From: Verrucomicrobiota bacterium | GTDB taxonomy: Bacteria > Verrucomicrobiota > Kiritimatiellia > UBA8416 > SLMC01 | Direction of reading: 5' to 3' | Assembly: GCA_030018915.1 (NCBI GenBank) | Contig: JASEHE010000004.1 | Location: forward strand, 1-40,322 | DNA length: 40,322 nt | Shown: in pieces, positions 17,901-24,806 of the stretch | How the letters are laid out: each line of letters begins with the position of its first letter | How positions within the stretch are numbered: the stretch's first letter is position 1 | Translations under genes and position numbers: made by a program | Notes under the pieces: generated by a model | Databases searched by the model: none | What the model was told of the DNA's origin: nothing | The model's input: only the letters and a program-made list of their open reading frames with translations

Positions 17901-18775
17901 TGGTGGAACTGACCACGGAAATACTGGTAGATGCCTTCGTGTCCGTGGCGACTTCCGGAGGGCATGCTGAGCGCCGTCAGATTGCCCGGGTACCTGGCGC
18001 GGATTGCCTCATAGAAGATGGCGCGGTTGCAGAAGACATAACAGAGGGTGCGGGCGGCGCGGTCGAGGGTCCTGCGCCAGTCATCGGCGTTGTCGGGGTC
18101 GAAGGTCCATCCCATGTCGCCCGCCAGCCAGGCTTGGAGTCTCGCCGAAGAGCTGCGGTCCGTCCGACAGGTCTCCGCGAGGTAGTCGCTGGTGCCAACG
18201 ACCGGCCAATCCAGATGGCTTTCCAGGGAATGGATGAAGGCGGCGTCGGGAGTTAACCCCCAGTCCGTCTTCTTGTGTATGAGGATATGTGCGAGGAGCG
18301 CGAAGAGTTCTGGCAGAAACCTGTCGCGTATGGTCGGCAGTACTTCGGGGCGGCGACAATCGGCAGCGCGCCTGAGCTGCAGATTCAGGTCCCAAGGTCG
18401 CACTCGCCGCTCGATCATGGGTGCCTGCCACTTGCTGCGGTCGAACAGGACGAAGGTGTTTACGTTCCAAGTGAAAAAATAGGGGCACTGGATATTATCG
18501 GCCTTCTGGAATGCATCCTGCATGAGGGCGGCGTCGTAGGGAGAACGGCCTTCCGGTGTGCCCGGCATCTTCACTTCGCCACATAGCACCGGAGTCTGGC
18601 TTCCCCTCTGGAAGAAGCGGAGGTCGCTCCGTCGGTAGTTGCCGCGTCCGTACTGTTCGATCGTGGCATGTGAGAAGGGCCATTCGGGGTGGGTCGTGAA
18701 CAGCGCGTCGCAAAAGGATTTGACCTCGCTGCAGAACTCGAGTTCGTGCATTCGGATCTGACTGTTTCGTGGCAT
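14918..18775 (-). CDS. Type IIG restriction-modification enzyme (Eco57I-like N6-adenine methyltransferase with fused nuclease)
   Basis: One 1285-residue polypeptide carries both activities. The N-terminus has a PD-(D/E)xK-like nuclease pattern: Asp51 in RRSDLRFF and Glu67-Val-Lys69 in CGEVKMPG. The central gamma-class methyltransferase has FGQFFTNEDIADII, AdoMet motif I DPACGSGSF (389-397) and catalytic motif IV NPPY (508-511), which indicates adenine-N6 methylation. The C-terminal half (about 700-1200) should hold the target-recognition domain, with a charged helical tail. Length is within the range for single-chain type IIG enzymes. No separate specificity, helicase or methylase gene is nearby, so it acts alone. 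It stands between the hydrogenase operon and the hyp operon, suggesting insertion by transfer, although it is on the same strand. BREX PglX-type methyltransferases are an alternative, but they lack such a nuclease motif and come with partner genes. Confidence 0.88.
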   Translation of the reverse strand: MPRNSQIRMHELEFCSEVKSFCDALFTTHPEWPFSHATIEQYGRGNYRRSDLRFFQRGSQTPVLCGEVKMPGTPEGRSPYDAALMQDAFQKADNIQCPYFFTWNVNTFVLFDRSKWQAPMIERRVRPWDLNLQLRRAADCRRPEVLPTIRDRFLPELFALLAHILIHKKTDWGLTPDAAFIHSLESHLDWPVVGTSDYLAETCRTDRSSSARLQAWLAGDMGWTFDPDNADDWRRTLDRAARTLCYVFCNRAIFYEAIRARYPGNLTALSMPSGSRHGHEGIYQYFRGQFHQAVIESCDYEPIFYPDVEDRVGSLVFASPMARQGWRGVFANLEHYNFRDIPYDIIGGIFQRLIAPEERRKFGQFFTNEDIADIINAFCIHRAGDKVMDPACGSGSFLIRAYYRKGWLAERRRARQRTADSHRHHQELLTDIYGCDIALFAAHPATLNLAARQIHEEENYPHIARGNFFEVIEHRDNFCRVPSALRNADGSRGRVAVPLPRVDAVVGNPPYVRQESIEKRSELKRRADESKTEFEGRRKNTKEHFQELCSRLWPGLKLTGRSDLHCYFWPAAASLLNENGYFGFLTSSSWLDVEYGFALQRWILQNFKLLAVIESLDEPWFPDARVKTAITILQRCSDGERRMANLTRFVRLLKPVAEILGDDRPAGDESARQKAAEQLRSRILNVDSPNKPYADALLRVMPVPQRQLWDEGVRAGWLFWDEDFDSNDVHKDEDTEPGRVKETHAMYEIGRGYVAGKWGRFIRAPDLYFRLIREYGDRFVRLGEVAEIKRGITSGCDAFFMPRDVTEEVLAELAKGLPWRDVGLLTPCKLKELEEGKVRIVRAGDNTLHPIEREFVRPEVHSLMEVDRPVIRTADRNRVVLWVNQELQEIAHTYAAKYIRWGARGTFASKKSKPVKLPERSTCAARPLWHDLTNIETGLVFWPMAQKYRHIVPLNPDKLVCNHNLFYVSPRSLNSQERTVLAAVLNSTILALMKCFYGRYAGTEGTLKTEVVDTVLLEVPDPRGVSPALAQRMSEALGAMACRDVTHLVQESMLRCHSEQHMREILARPVELSRELQQSDRRMLDDAVFEMIGVNDATHRARTLDELYIETARYYRYQRAQDIQTSENRAEAGRGQIGPRDLAASVWDSLSAEEKGQPVADWIKDRWDDTVTVEIPDGKPSALGSDDMFDPSAVAFRQGANGIKRAYANPGQAALVATLADLEIRGEVAVPQSAQECRECRQELQKRLNAARQRFTELAASRTGQVPMQERVVFTLIHWHTHGQD

Positions 18776-19060
18776 GGTTAGGTTTTCGGTTTATGGCCAG
18801 GGGGGCAGGCCTCGTCTAGTGAATAGGGTCTCCCTTGATCAGAATCCTCTCTATTCCCGTCCTGAATTGTTTGTTCACCTTGCCTATTTCATACTCCTTC
18901 ACGTCCGGAAACGCCAGAGCGATTTGGTGGTTGGAACAGCGAGTGAACCGGAACAGTCAGAGACCACCGGCAGAGCCGGGGCTCACCTGTTGTCGTAACC
19001 GCAAACACGCGCTATTCCCAACTGGCTTGGCCGAGCACGGGCAAACGACCCAGACACCGC
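18776..19060. other. Gap between hypE and the R-M gene with a possible gene remnant
   Basis: The gap should hold the end of the hyp operon transcript and the R-M promoter, but I find neither a clear terminator nor a clear promoter. On the minus strand an open stretch of about 41 codons ends at TAG 18816-18818 and contains IALAFPDVKEYEIG and IERILIKGDPIH. It reads like real protein but has no obvious ATG start and a TGA just upstream. It may be the tail of a destroyed gene. Confidence 0.3.
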
Positions 19061-20089
19061 TCAGCAGATCCGCGGGAGATCCTCGCCCGTGGGCAGCGCC
19101 ACCATCCGCTCGCCGCCCGCGCGGGTTTCCATGACCACGGCGCCGGCGTGCCGGTCGGTCGCCCGGCCGATGACGGCCGCAGCCCGGCCGAGGGCCGTCC
19201 GTTGCAGCTCCCGGAGAACGGCCGCCTCATCTTCCGCCCGGCACACGATCACGGCTTTGCCCTCGTTGGCCACGTTCAGCGGGTCAAGGCCGAGAAGCTG
19301 GCATGCCCCACGCACCTCCCGCCGCGCGGGCAGCGCCTCCTCGCGAATCCGGATCCCGCACGACGACGACTCGGCAATATCCACCAGCGCGGCCGCCACT
19401 CCACCCCGTGTCGGGTCGCGAAGACAGCGCACGCCGGGCACGACATCAAGCAGCGGCCCGATCAGCGACCATAGCGCGGCCACGTCGCTTTCGAGCGCCG
19501 ACTCCAGGCCGAGATTCTCGCGGGCGTTCATGATCGCCATTCCGTGGTCGCCGATCGTCCCGCTGACGATCACGGCGTCGCCGGGCCGGGCGTTCGAGAC
19601 CGAGACGTCCACTCCCGGCTTCCGCGCGCCCAGTCCGGCCGTGTTGATAAAGAGCCCCGGCCGGCCGGCCCGGCCGGGATGCCCGCGCTCCACCACCTTG
19701 GTGTCGCCCGCCGCCACCAGCACGCCGGCTTCCCGGGCAGCCGCGCCGACCGAGCGGATCACCCTGCCCAGGTCCGCCACGGGCAATCCCTCCTCCAGGA
19801 TCAGACCGAGGGTCAGGTAGCGCGGGGCGGCGCCCTGCATGGCCAGGTCGTTGACCGTGCCGCAGACGGAGAGCTTCCCGATGTCGCCGCCCGGGAAGAA
19901 GATCGGCTGAACGACGTAGGAGTCGGTGGTCAGGACCAGGTACTGCTCCGGCACGGTCACGCAGGCGCCGTCGTCCAGCGTGTTGAGCGCGGGATTCCCG
20001 AGTTCGCGGACCATGAGGTCCCGGATCAATTGCCGGGTCAGCAACCCGCCGCCTCCATGCCCCATCAGGATAATCTCTTGAGTCTTCAT
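19061..20089 (-). CDS. hypE: Carbamoyl dehydratase HypE
   Basis: HypE dehydrates the carbamoyl group handed to its C-terminal cysteine by HypF, forming the thiocyanate that becomes the cyanide ligands of the NiFe site. The 342-residue protein ends in PRIC, the essential C-terminal motif with Cys342. It is a PurM/AIR-synthase-like ATP-binding protein with GHGGGG near the start, CGTVNDLAMQGA (about 77-88) and RDPTRGGVAAAL. ATG 20089 gives an ATGA overlap with the hypD stop. The track ORF (741 aa) runs back through hypD in another frame and is not the gene. It is the last gene of the hypBFCDE operon. Confidence 0.96.
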   Translation of the reverse strand: MKTQEIILMGHGGGGLLTRQLIRDLMVRELGNPALNTLDDGACVTVPEQYLVLTTDSYVVQPIFFPGGDIGKLSVCGTVNDLAMQGAAPRYLTLGLILEEGLPVADLGRVIRSVGAAAREAGVLVAAGDTKVVERGHPGRAGRPGLFINTAGLGARKPGVDVSVSNARPGDAVIVSGTIGDHGMAIMNARENLGLESALESDVAALWSLIGPLLDVVPGVRCLRDPTRGGVAAALVDIAESSSCGIRIREEALPARREVRGACQLLGLDPLNVANEGKAVIVCRAEDEAAVLRELQRTALGRAAAVIGRATDRHAGAVVMETRAGGERMVALPTGEDLPRIC

Positions 20090-21153
20090 TTCGTCCCGTA
20101 CTTGTGCCAGGCGGCGCAGGCGCCCTCGCTGGAGACCATGCAGGGGCCCACGGGCGTGGCCGGCGCGCACGCCCGGGCGAACAATCCGCAGGCGTCGGGC
20201 GACACCTTGCCCATCAGCACCTCGCCGCAGCGACAGCCGCGCGCGTCCGCCGCAGGCGCCTGGGGAATGTCCTTGCCCAGCACTCGTTCGGCGTCGTGCC
20301 GGCCGAACGCCTCGCGAATCCGGCGCCCGCTGCCCGGGATGATCCCCAGTCCGCGCCATTCCGTGTCGCACTTCTCGAACACCTCGCCGCAGACGGCCTG
20401 CGCGCCGGGGTTGCCGTCCCGCGTCACGCTCCGGCGGTACTGCACCTCCACTTCGCCCCGCCGCTCGGCCACCTGGCGCAGCAGCATGACGAGTCCCTCG
20501 GCCATGTCCGCCGCCTCGAAGCCGGCAATGACGCAGGGGACGCGGTGCGCGCGGGCGAGCGGCTCGTAGGCGCCGGCGCCGATGATCACGCTGACGTGGC
20601 CGGGGCACAGGTAGCCGTCCAGGGCGGCCCCGCCGTCGAGCAAGGCGCCCATGGCCTCGGGTATGGTCTTGTGCGCGCAGGCCACCAGGAAGTTGGCGGT
20701 TTGGTCCGCCCGCGCCTGCCGGATCGTCCAGGCCACTGACGGCGCGGTGGTCTCGAAGCCGACGCCCAGGAACACGATACGCGCGGCCGGCCGCGCCTTC
20801 GCCAGTTCCAGCGCGTCGGCCGGGGAGTAGACGACCTCGACCCGCGCGCCCTCCGCCCGGGCGCGTTCGAGCGAGCCGCGCGCGCCGGGCACACGGACCA
20901 TGTCGCCGAACGTGGCCAGGACCACGCCGGGCCGGGCAGCCATGGCCATGGCGCGGTCCACGTAGCCTGTGGGCGTCACGCACACCGGACAGCCGGGCCC
21001 GGAAAGCAACTGGACGCCGGGCGGGAGCAGGGAGCGTAGACCGGAGCGGAAGCCCGTGACAGTGTGCGTTCCGCAGACCTCCATGAACCGCACCGGCCGC
21101 CCGATCCGGCCGGCCAGCCGCCGCATTTCGGCGATGTGTCCCTGGATGCTCAT
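20086..21153 (-). CDS. hypD: Hydrogenase Fe(CN)2CO assembly protein HypD
   Basis: This 355-residue scaffold, with HypC, builds the Fe(CN)2CO moiety. Hallmarks are FMEVCGTHT (about 23-31, conserved Cys), GPGCPVCVTP, VGFETTAP, and the C-terminal cysteines in CRCGEVLMG and GPCMVSSEGACAAW for a [4Fe-4S] cluster. ATG 21153 is chosen over the track start (21225) because it makes an ATGA overlap with hypC and gives the usual N-terminus. The stop overlaps the hypE start in the same way, so hypC-hypD-hypE are translationally coupled. Confidence 0.96.
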   Translation of the reverse strand: MSIQGHIAEMRRLAGRIGRPVRFMEVCGTHTVTGFRSGLRSLLPPGVQLLSGPGCPVCVTPTGYVDRAMAMAARPGVVLATFGDMVRVPGARGSLERARAEGARVEVVYSPADALELAKARPAARIVFLGVGFETTAPSVAWTIRQARADQTANFLVACAHKTIPEAMGALLDGGAALDGYLCPGHVSVIIGAGAYEPLARAHRVPCVIAGFEAADMAEGLVMLLRQVAERRGEVEVQYRRSVTRDGNPGAQAVCGEVFEKCDTEWRGLGIIPGSGRRIREAFGRHDAERVLGKDIPQAPAADARGCRCGEVLMGKVSPDACGLFARACAPATPVGPCMVSSEGACAAWHKYGTK

Positions 21154-21380
21154 GGCTGGGCGGGCCCGCCGGCGTTGATCGAGCGCATGATCGCGTCGTA
21201 TTCCCGGACGTCCTCCTCGGACCATTTCTGGATCGCAAAGCCGGCGTGAACCAGCACGTGGTCGCCGAGCCGGGGCTCATGGACAAAGGTCACGTTGCAC
21301 CGGCGTCGGACGCCATCCGCTTCCACAACGGCGTCCTGCCCGGTCAACTCAACGATCTTGGCGGGTACAGCGAGACACAT
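21150..21380 (-). CDS. hypC: Hydrogenase assembly chaperone HypC
   Basis: The 76-residue HypC/HupF-family chaperone begins MCLAVPAKI; Cys2, exposed after removal of Met, is the residue that binds iron and the large-subunit precursor. It has the small OB-like fold pattern with VEADGVRRRCNV and GDHVLVHAGFAI. Length is typical. GAGG lies about 9 bases upstream of the start. It begins 3 bases after the hypF stop and overlaps hypD by 4 bases. Confidence 0.96.
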   Translation of the reverse strand: MCLAVPAKIVELTGQDAVVEADGVRRRCNVTFVHEPRLGDHVLVHAGFAIQKWSEEDVREYDAIMRSINAGGPAQP

Positions 21381-21383
21381 TCT

Positions 21384-23663
21384 TCAATCCTCGCGCGCCA
21401 GTTCGCGGGCAATCGCCACCTGGCCCAAGCTGATGCAGGCGTCGTTCGGCGGCAGTCGCGCGTGCGAATAGACGCGGAACCCGCGTCCCAGCAGCTCCCG
21501 CGTCAGGCCGCCGAGCAGGCGCGCGTTCTGAAAACAACCGCCCGAGAGCGCCACCCGGTCCAACCGCTCCCGCAGGCGGATGGTTTCGCAGGCGCGCGCG
21601 CAGGCCGCGGCGACGGTCTCGTGGAAACCGGCCGCGATCGCGCCGCGATCCCGGCCGGCCTCGATGTCTTCGGCGATCTCGCGCAGCGCGGGGCCGAAAT
21701 CCAGCGTGTCGCCCGCCATCAGCCATCCGTACGGCGCCGCGGCCGCGACGCCCTCGGCCGCCGCCTCGAGGCGGACCGCCGCCTGGGCCTCGTAGGTAAT
21801 CGCGCCGCACACGCCCAGCATGGCCGACACCACATCAAACAGGCGTCCGGCACTGGAAGTCAAGGGCGATCGCGCGCCCCCTTCCACCATCCGGCGCAGG
21901 GCCGCTCGGAGGTCCGGGCCCAGGCCCGGGAGCAGGCGCGCGATCCGGTCCTCGTCCCCGTTCAGCTCGGTGAGCAGGCAACTGTAGGCCATCCGCTCCG
22001 GATGTTCGGTGGCGGCGTCGCCGCCGGGCATCCGGTAGGGCTTGAAGCGCGCGACCCGCCGGTATGCGCCGCGGCCGGCGGCGAGGAACTCGCCGCCCCA
22101 GAAGGTGCCGTCGTCTCCCATGCCGAAGCCGTCGAGGGCCACGCCGATCACGGAGCCGTCGAGCCCGTGCTCGGCCATGCAGGCCGCGATGTGCGCGTGG
22201 TGATGCTGTACTGCCACGTGGCGCGCGTCCGGGTAACGCCCCGCCTGCCGCGTGGAGACGTAGTCCGGATGCAGGTCGCGCGCGACCAACGCCGGCGTCA
22301 CCCCCAGCAGCCGGCAGAGGTCGGCGACCGCCTCGTGAAAGAACTCCTCGTTCCGCGGGTCCATGAGGTCGCCGACGTGCTGCGACACGAACGCCAGCGT
22401 CCCCCGGCTCACGCAGAACGTGTTCTTGAGGTCCGCCCCGCAGGCCAGGATGGAATCGGCGGCAGGCCCCTCCCCACTCGACTCGCCCCGCAGTGAAATC
22501 CCATCGGGCACGTAGCCACGCGAGCGGCGGATGAACAGCGGGCAACCGTCCGCCACGCGGACCACGGAATCGTCGCAGCGCCGGACGATCGGGCGGTCGT
22601 GCGCGAGGGCGTGGTCCGCGATGGGGCCCAGGATGCGCCGCAACTCCGCTTCGTCCCGCGCGATGGGTTCTTCGGCCCGGTTGCCGCTGGTCATGACCAG
22701 CGGCGCCACCTCCGCGAGCAGCAGGTGGTGAAGCGGCGTGTAGGGCAGAAACGCGCCGACATCGCGCGTATCCGGCGAGAGCAGGCAGGACAGGCCGGAT
22801 TCCGGAATGGTTTTCAGGATGACGATCGGCCGGGCGGCGCTCACCAGCAGCCGCTCCTCTTCCGGCCCTATCCGGCAGTGCTCCCGCGCGTGATCGAGCG
22901 AGCGGAACATGACCGCCAGGGCTTTGTGCGGCCGGCTCTTGCGCTCGCGCAGGAGTTCCACGGCCGCGTCCCGGCAGGCGTCGCAGCACAGGTGATAGCC
23001 GCCCACGCCCTTGACGGCGAGGATGCGGCCTTCGCGGAGAAGCCGGACCGCCTCGCGCAAGGGCTCGCCCGGCAGGCCGGCGCCGGCCGCGTCCAGAAGC
23101 GTCAGCCGCGGGCCGCACACGGGGCAGGCGTCGAGCTGGGCCTCGAACCGGCGGTCGCCGGGCCGGCCGAACTCCCGGCTGCACGCGGGGCACATCCGGA
23201 AGCCGGCCATGGAGGTGCGCTCCCGGTCGTAGGGCAGCTCGCGGGCGACGGTGAAGCGGGGCCCGCAGTCCGTGCAGTTGATGAACGGGTACCGGCGCCG
23301 GCGGTCGTTCGGGTCGGTCAACTCGGCCAGGCAGGCGTCGCAGGTGGCGAGGTCGGGCGGCAGGCCCACGGTCAGATCGCCGGAGCGCTGGCTGGTCAGG
23401 ATTTCGAAGGTTTCGCCGCCTGCGGGCGGCGCGTCCTCGACGGCCAGGTTATCGATGCGCGCCTGGCGGGGCGGGCGCTCGCGCAGGTCGGCGACGAAGC
23501 GCTCGAGAGGTGCGTCTTCCCCTTCCGCCTCGATCACCACGCCCGAGGGCGCGTTGCGGACCCAGCCGGCCAGGCCCCGCGCCACCGCCATCCGGTAGAC
23601 CGTGGGCCGGAACCCCACCCCCTGGACCCGGCCCGACACGCGGATGCGAATTCTCCGTTTCAT
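21384..23663 (-). CDS. hypF: Carbamoyltransferase HypF
   Basis: HypF makes the carbamoyl precursor of the cyanide ligands from carbamoyl phosphate and ATP and loads it on HypE. The 759-residue protein has the full domain set: an acylphosphatase-like domain (about 1-90, GRVQGVGFRPTVYR), a zinc-finger region with four paired-cysteine motifs (CDAC, CTDC, CPAC, CPVC; about 108-184), a YrdC-like domain (about 205-380, KGVGGYHLCCDA and KSRPHKALAVM) and a Kae1-like C-terminal domain (about 400-759, QHHHAHIAACMAEH, ALDGFGMGDDG and SGGCFQNARLL). Length is normal. It starts 12 bases after hypB. Confidence 0.96.
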   Translation of the reverse strand: MKRRIRIRVSGRVQGVGFRPTVYRMAVARGLAGWVRNAPSGVVIEAEGEDAPLERFVADLRERPPRQARIDNLAVEDAPPAGGETFEILTSQRSGDLTVGLPPDLATCDACLAELTDPNDRRRRYPFINCTDCGPRFTVARELPYDRERTSMAGFRMCPACSREFGRPGDRRFEAQLDACPVCGPRLTLLDAAGAGLPGEPLREAVRLLREGRILAVKGVGGYHLCCDACRDAAVELLRERKSRPHKALAVMFRSLDHAREHCRIGPEEERLLVSAARPIVILKTIPESGLSCLLSPDTRDVGAFLPYTPLHHLLLAEVAPLVMTSGNRAEEPIARDEAELRRILGPIADHALAHDRPIVRRCDDSVVRVADGCPLFIRRSRGYVPDGISLRGESSGEGPAADSILACGADLKNTFCVSRGTLAFVSQHVGDLMDPRNEEFFHEAVADLCRLLGVTPALVARDLHPDYVSTRQAGRYPDARHVAVQHHHAHIAACMAEHGLDGSVIGVALDGFGMGDDGTFWGGEFLAAGRGAYRRVARFKPYRMPGGDAATEHPERMAYSCLLTELNGDEDRIARLLPGLGPDLRAALRRMVEGGARSPLTSSAGRLFDVVSAMLGVCGAITYEAQAAVRLEAAAEGVAAAAPYGWLMAGDTLDFGPALREIAEDIEAGRDRGAIAAGFHETVAAACARACETIRLRERLDRVALSGGCFQNARLLGGLTRELLGRGFRVYSHARLPPNDACISLGQVAIARELARED

Positions 23664-23675
23664 CGTGGGCGCCGT

Positions 23676-24317
23676 TCACCCTCCGCGACGCATCCACCCC
23701 ACCCATGCGTCCATCCCGGTCCCGCGCAGCGCGGAGACCTGGAACACGGGCAGGGCCGGATTGATCCGGCGGACGAAGCCGAGGCACGCTTCCAGGTCGA
23801 ACGTCAGATGCGGCAGAAGATCCGTCTTGGTCAGCACGAGCGCGCCCGCCTCGCGGAACAGCAGCGGGTACTTCAGCGGCTTGTCCTCGCCCTCGGTCAC
23901 GCTGAGCACGGCCACCTTGGCGTGCTCGCCGATGTCGAACTCGGCCGGGCAGACGAGGTTCCCGACGTTCTCGACCACCACGAGGTCCAGCGCGTCGAGC
24001 GGCAGATCGTTGAGCGCCGCGTGGACGAGCTTGGCCTCCAGATGGCAGGCGCCGCCGGTCAGAAGCTGGCTGACCCGCACGCCCAGGCTGGCGAGCCGCT
24101 CCGCGTCGCGGGTCGTCTCGACGTCGCCCTCCAGCACCGCGAAGCGGGTCGCCGGGCGCAGCCGCTCGGCGCTTTTCTCCAGGAGCAGGGTCTTGCCGCA
24201 GCCCGGGGAGCCGATCAGGTTGATCATGCGCGCGCGCTTCCCTGCCAGGGTCGCGCGAGTCTCCGCCGCCCACTTCGCGTTTTCTCCCATCAAGTCTTTG
24301 TATATCTTGACGTCCAT
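23676..24317 (-). CDS. hypB: Hydrogenase nickel incorporation GTPase HypB
   Basis: This SIMIBI-class GTPase works with HypA in nickel insertion. It has the P-loop GSPGCGKT (about 37-44), the metal-site motif GGACHLEA with Cys and His (about 88-95), the switch region VVENVGNLVCP and the guanine-specificity motif TKTD. The N-terminal His-rich or CxxCGC nickel-storage region of some HypB proteins is absent, so this is the short form (213 aa). I prefer ATG 24317 over 24338 because AAGGAG lies at good spacing before it and the N-terminus MDVKIYKDLMGEN then matches family length. It is the first gene of the hyp operon. Confidence 0.94.
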   Translation of the reverse strand: MDVKIYKDLMGENAKWAAETRATLAGKRARMINLIGSPGCGKTLLLEKSAERLRPATRFAVLEGDVETTRDAERLASLGVRVSQLLTGGACHLEAKLVHAALNDLPLDALDLVVVENVGNLVCPAEFDIGEHAKVAVLSVTEGEDKPLKYPLLFREAGALVLTKTDLLPHLTFDLEACLGFVRRINPALPVFQVSALRGTGMDAWVGWMRRGG

Positions 24318-24397
24318 CACCTGCTCCTTGCCGAACATGTTCAGAATGGGAAGATCGTCGCGGATTACGCGCCGGCCATATGCGGTGAGCAGACCCT

Positions 24398-24784
24398 ATG
24401 AAGACCTGCCGCGTGCGCCTGATGCTCCGCGCGGGGACCGGTTTCGACTTCGACGACGGAATCCAAAACGACAGAAAATTCAGGGCGGTCCAGACCGGCG
24501 GTCCTTCCGGAGGTTGCATCCCGGCCTCGCTCCTCGATCTGTCGATAGACTACAAGCTCCTGACCGAGGCCGGCTCCATCATGGGCTCAGGCGGGATGAT
24601 TGTGATGGACGAGGACACCCGCATGGTTGACGTGGCCCGGTGCTTCCTCGATTTTCCGCGCGGCGAAAATGTCCACGTTCACACAGGCGCCGCACTGCCC
24701 AAGATCAGCCCGCATCGGCAGAACGCGCCGTCACCACGCGACCCTCGCGAACAGGCAGCCGGCCCGCGTTCCGCGTTTCCTTGA
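24398..24784 (+). pseudogene. Fragment of a NuoF/HoxF-type NADH-binding flavoprotein subunit
   Basis: The open frame contains an unmistakable piece of the NuoF family: [17 protein letters not shown], then [20 protein letters not shown] and [11 protein letters not shown] (segment about 24437-24655). In intact proteins this region leads straight to the ESCGKCxPCR cluster site, but here the sequence turns into unrelated Pro/Arg-rich residues ([10 protein letters not shown]...). The N-terminal FMN and NADH sites are missing too. A usual Cys in DEDTC is Arg here. It is therefore a remnant of about 75 codons. It could come from complex I or from an electron-bifurcating/NAD-linked hydrogenase (HydB, HndC, HoxF); its position beside hyp genes favours the latter. 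It is divergent from hypB. Confidence 0.8.
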
Positions 24785-24806
24785 GCTCCGCGACGCCGTT
24801 CCCTGC

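Noticed and set aside
16655-18256. Plus-strand ORF of 533 aa opposite the R-M gene
   Set aside because: Antisense shadow; the minus strand has DPACGSGSF and NPPY in frame.
22599-24401. Plus-strand ORF of 600 aa opposite hypF/hypB
   Set aside because: Overlaps two well-identified genes throughout and has no recognisable domain.
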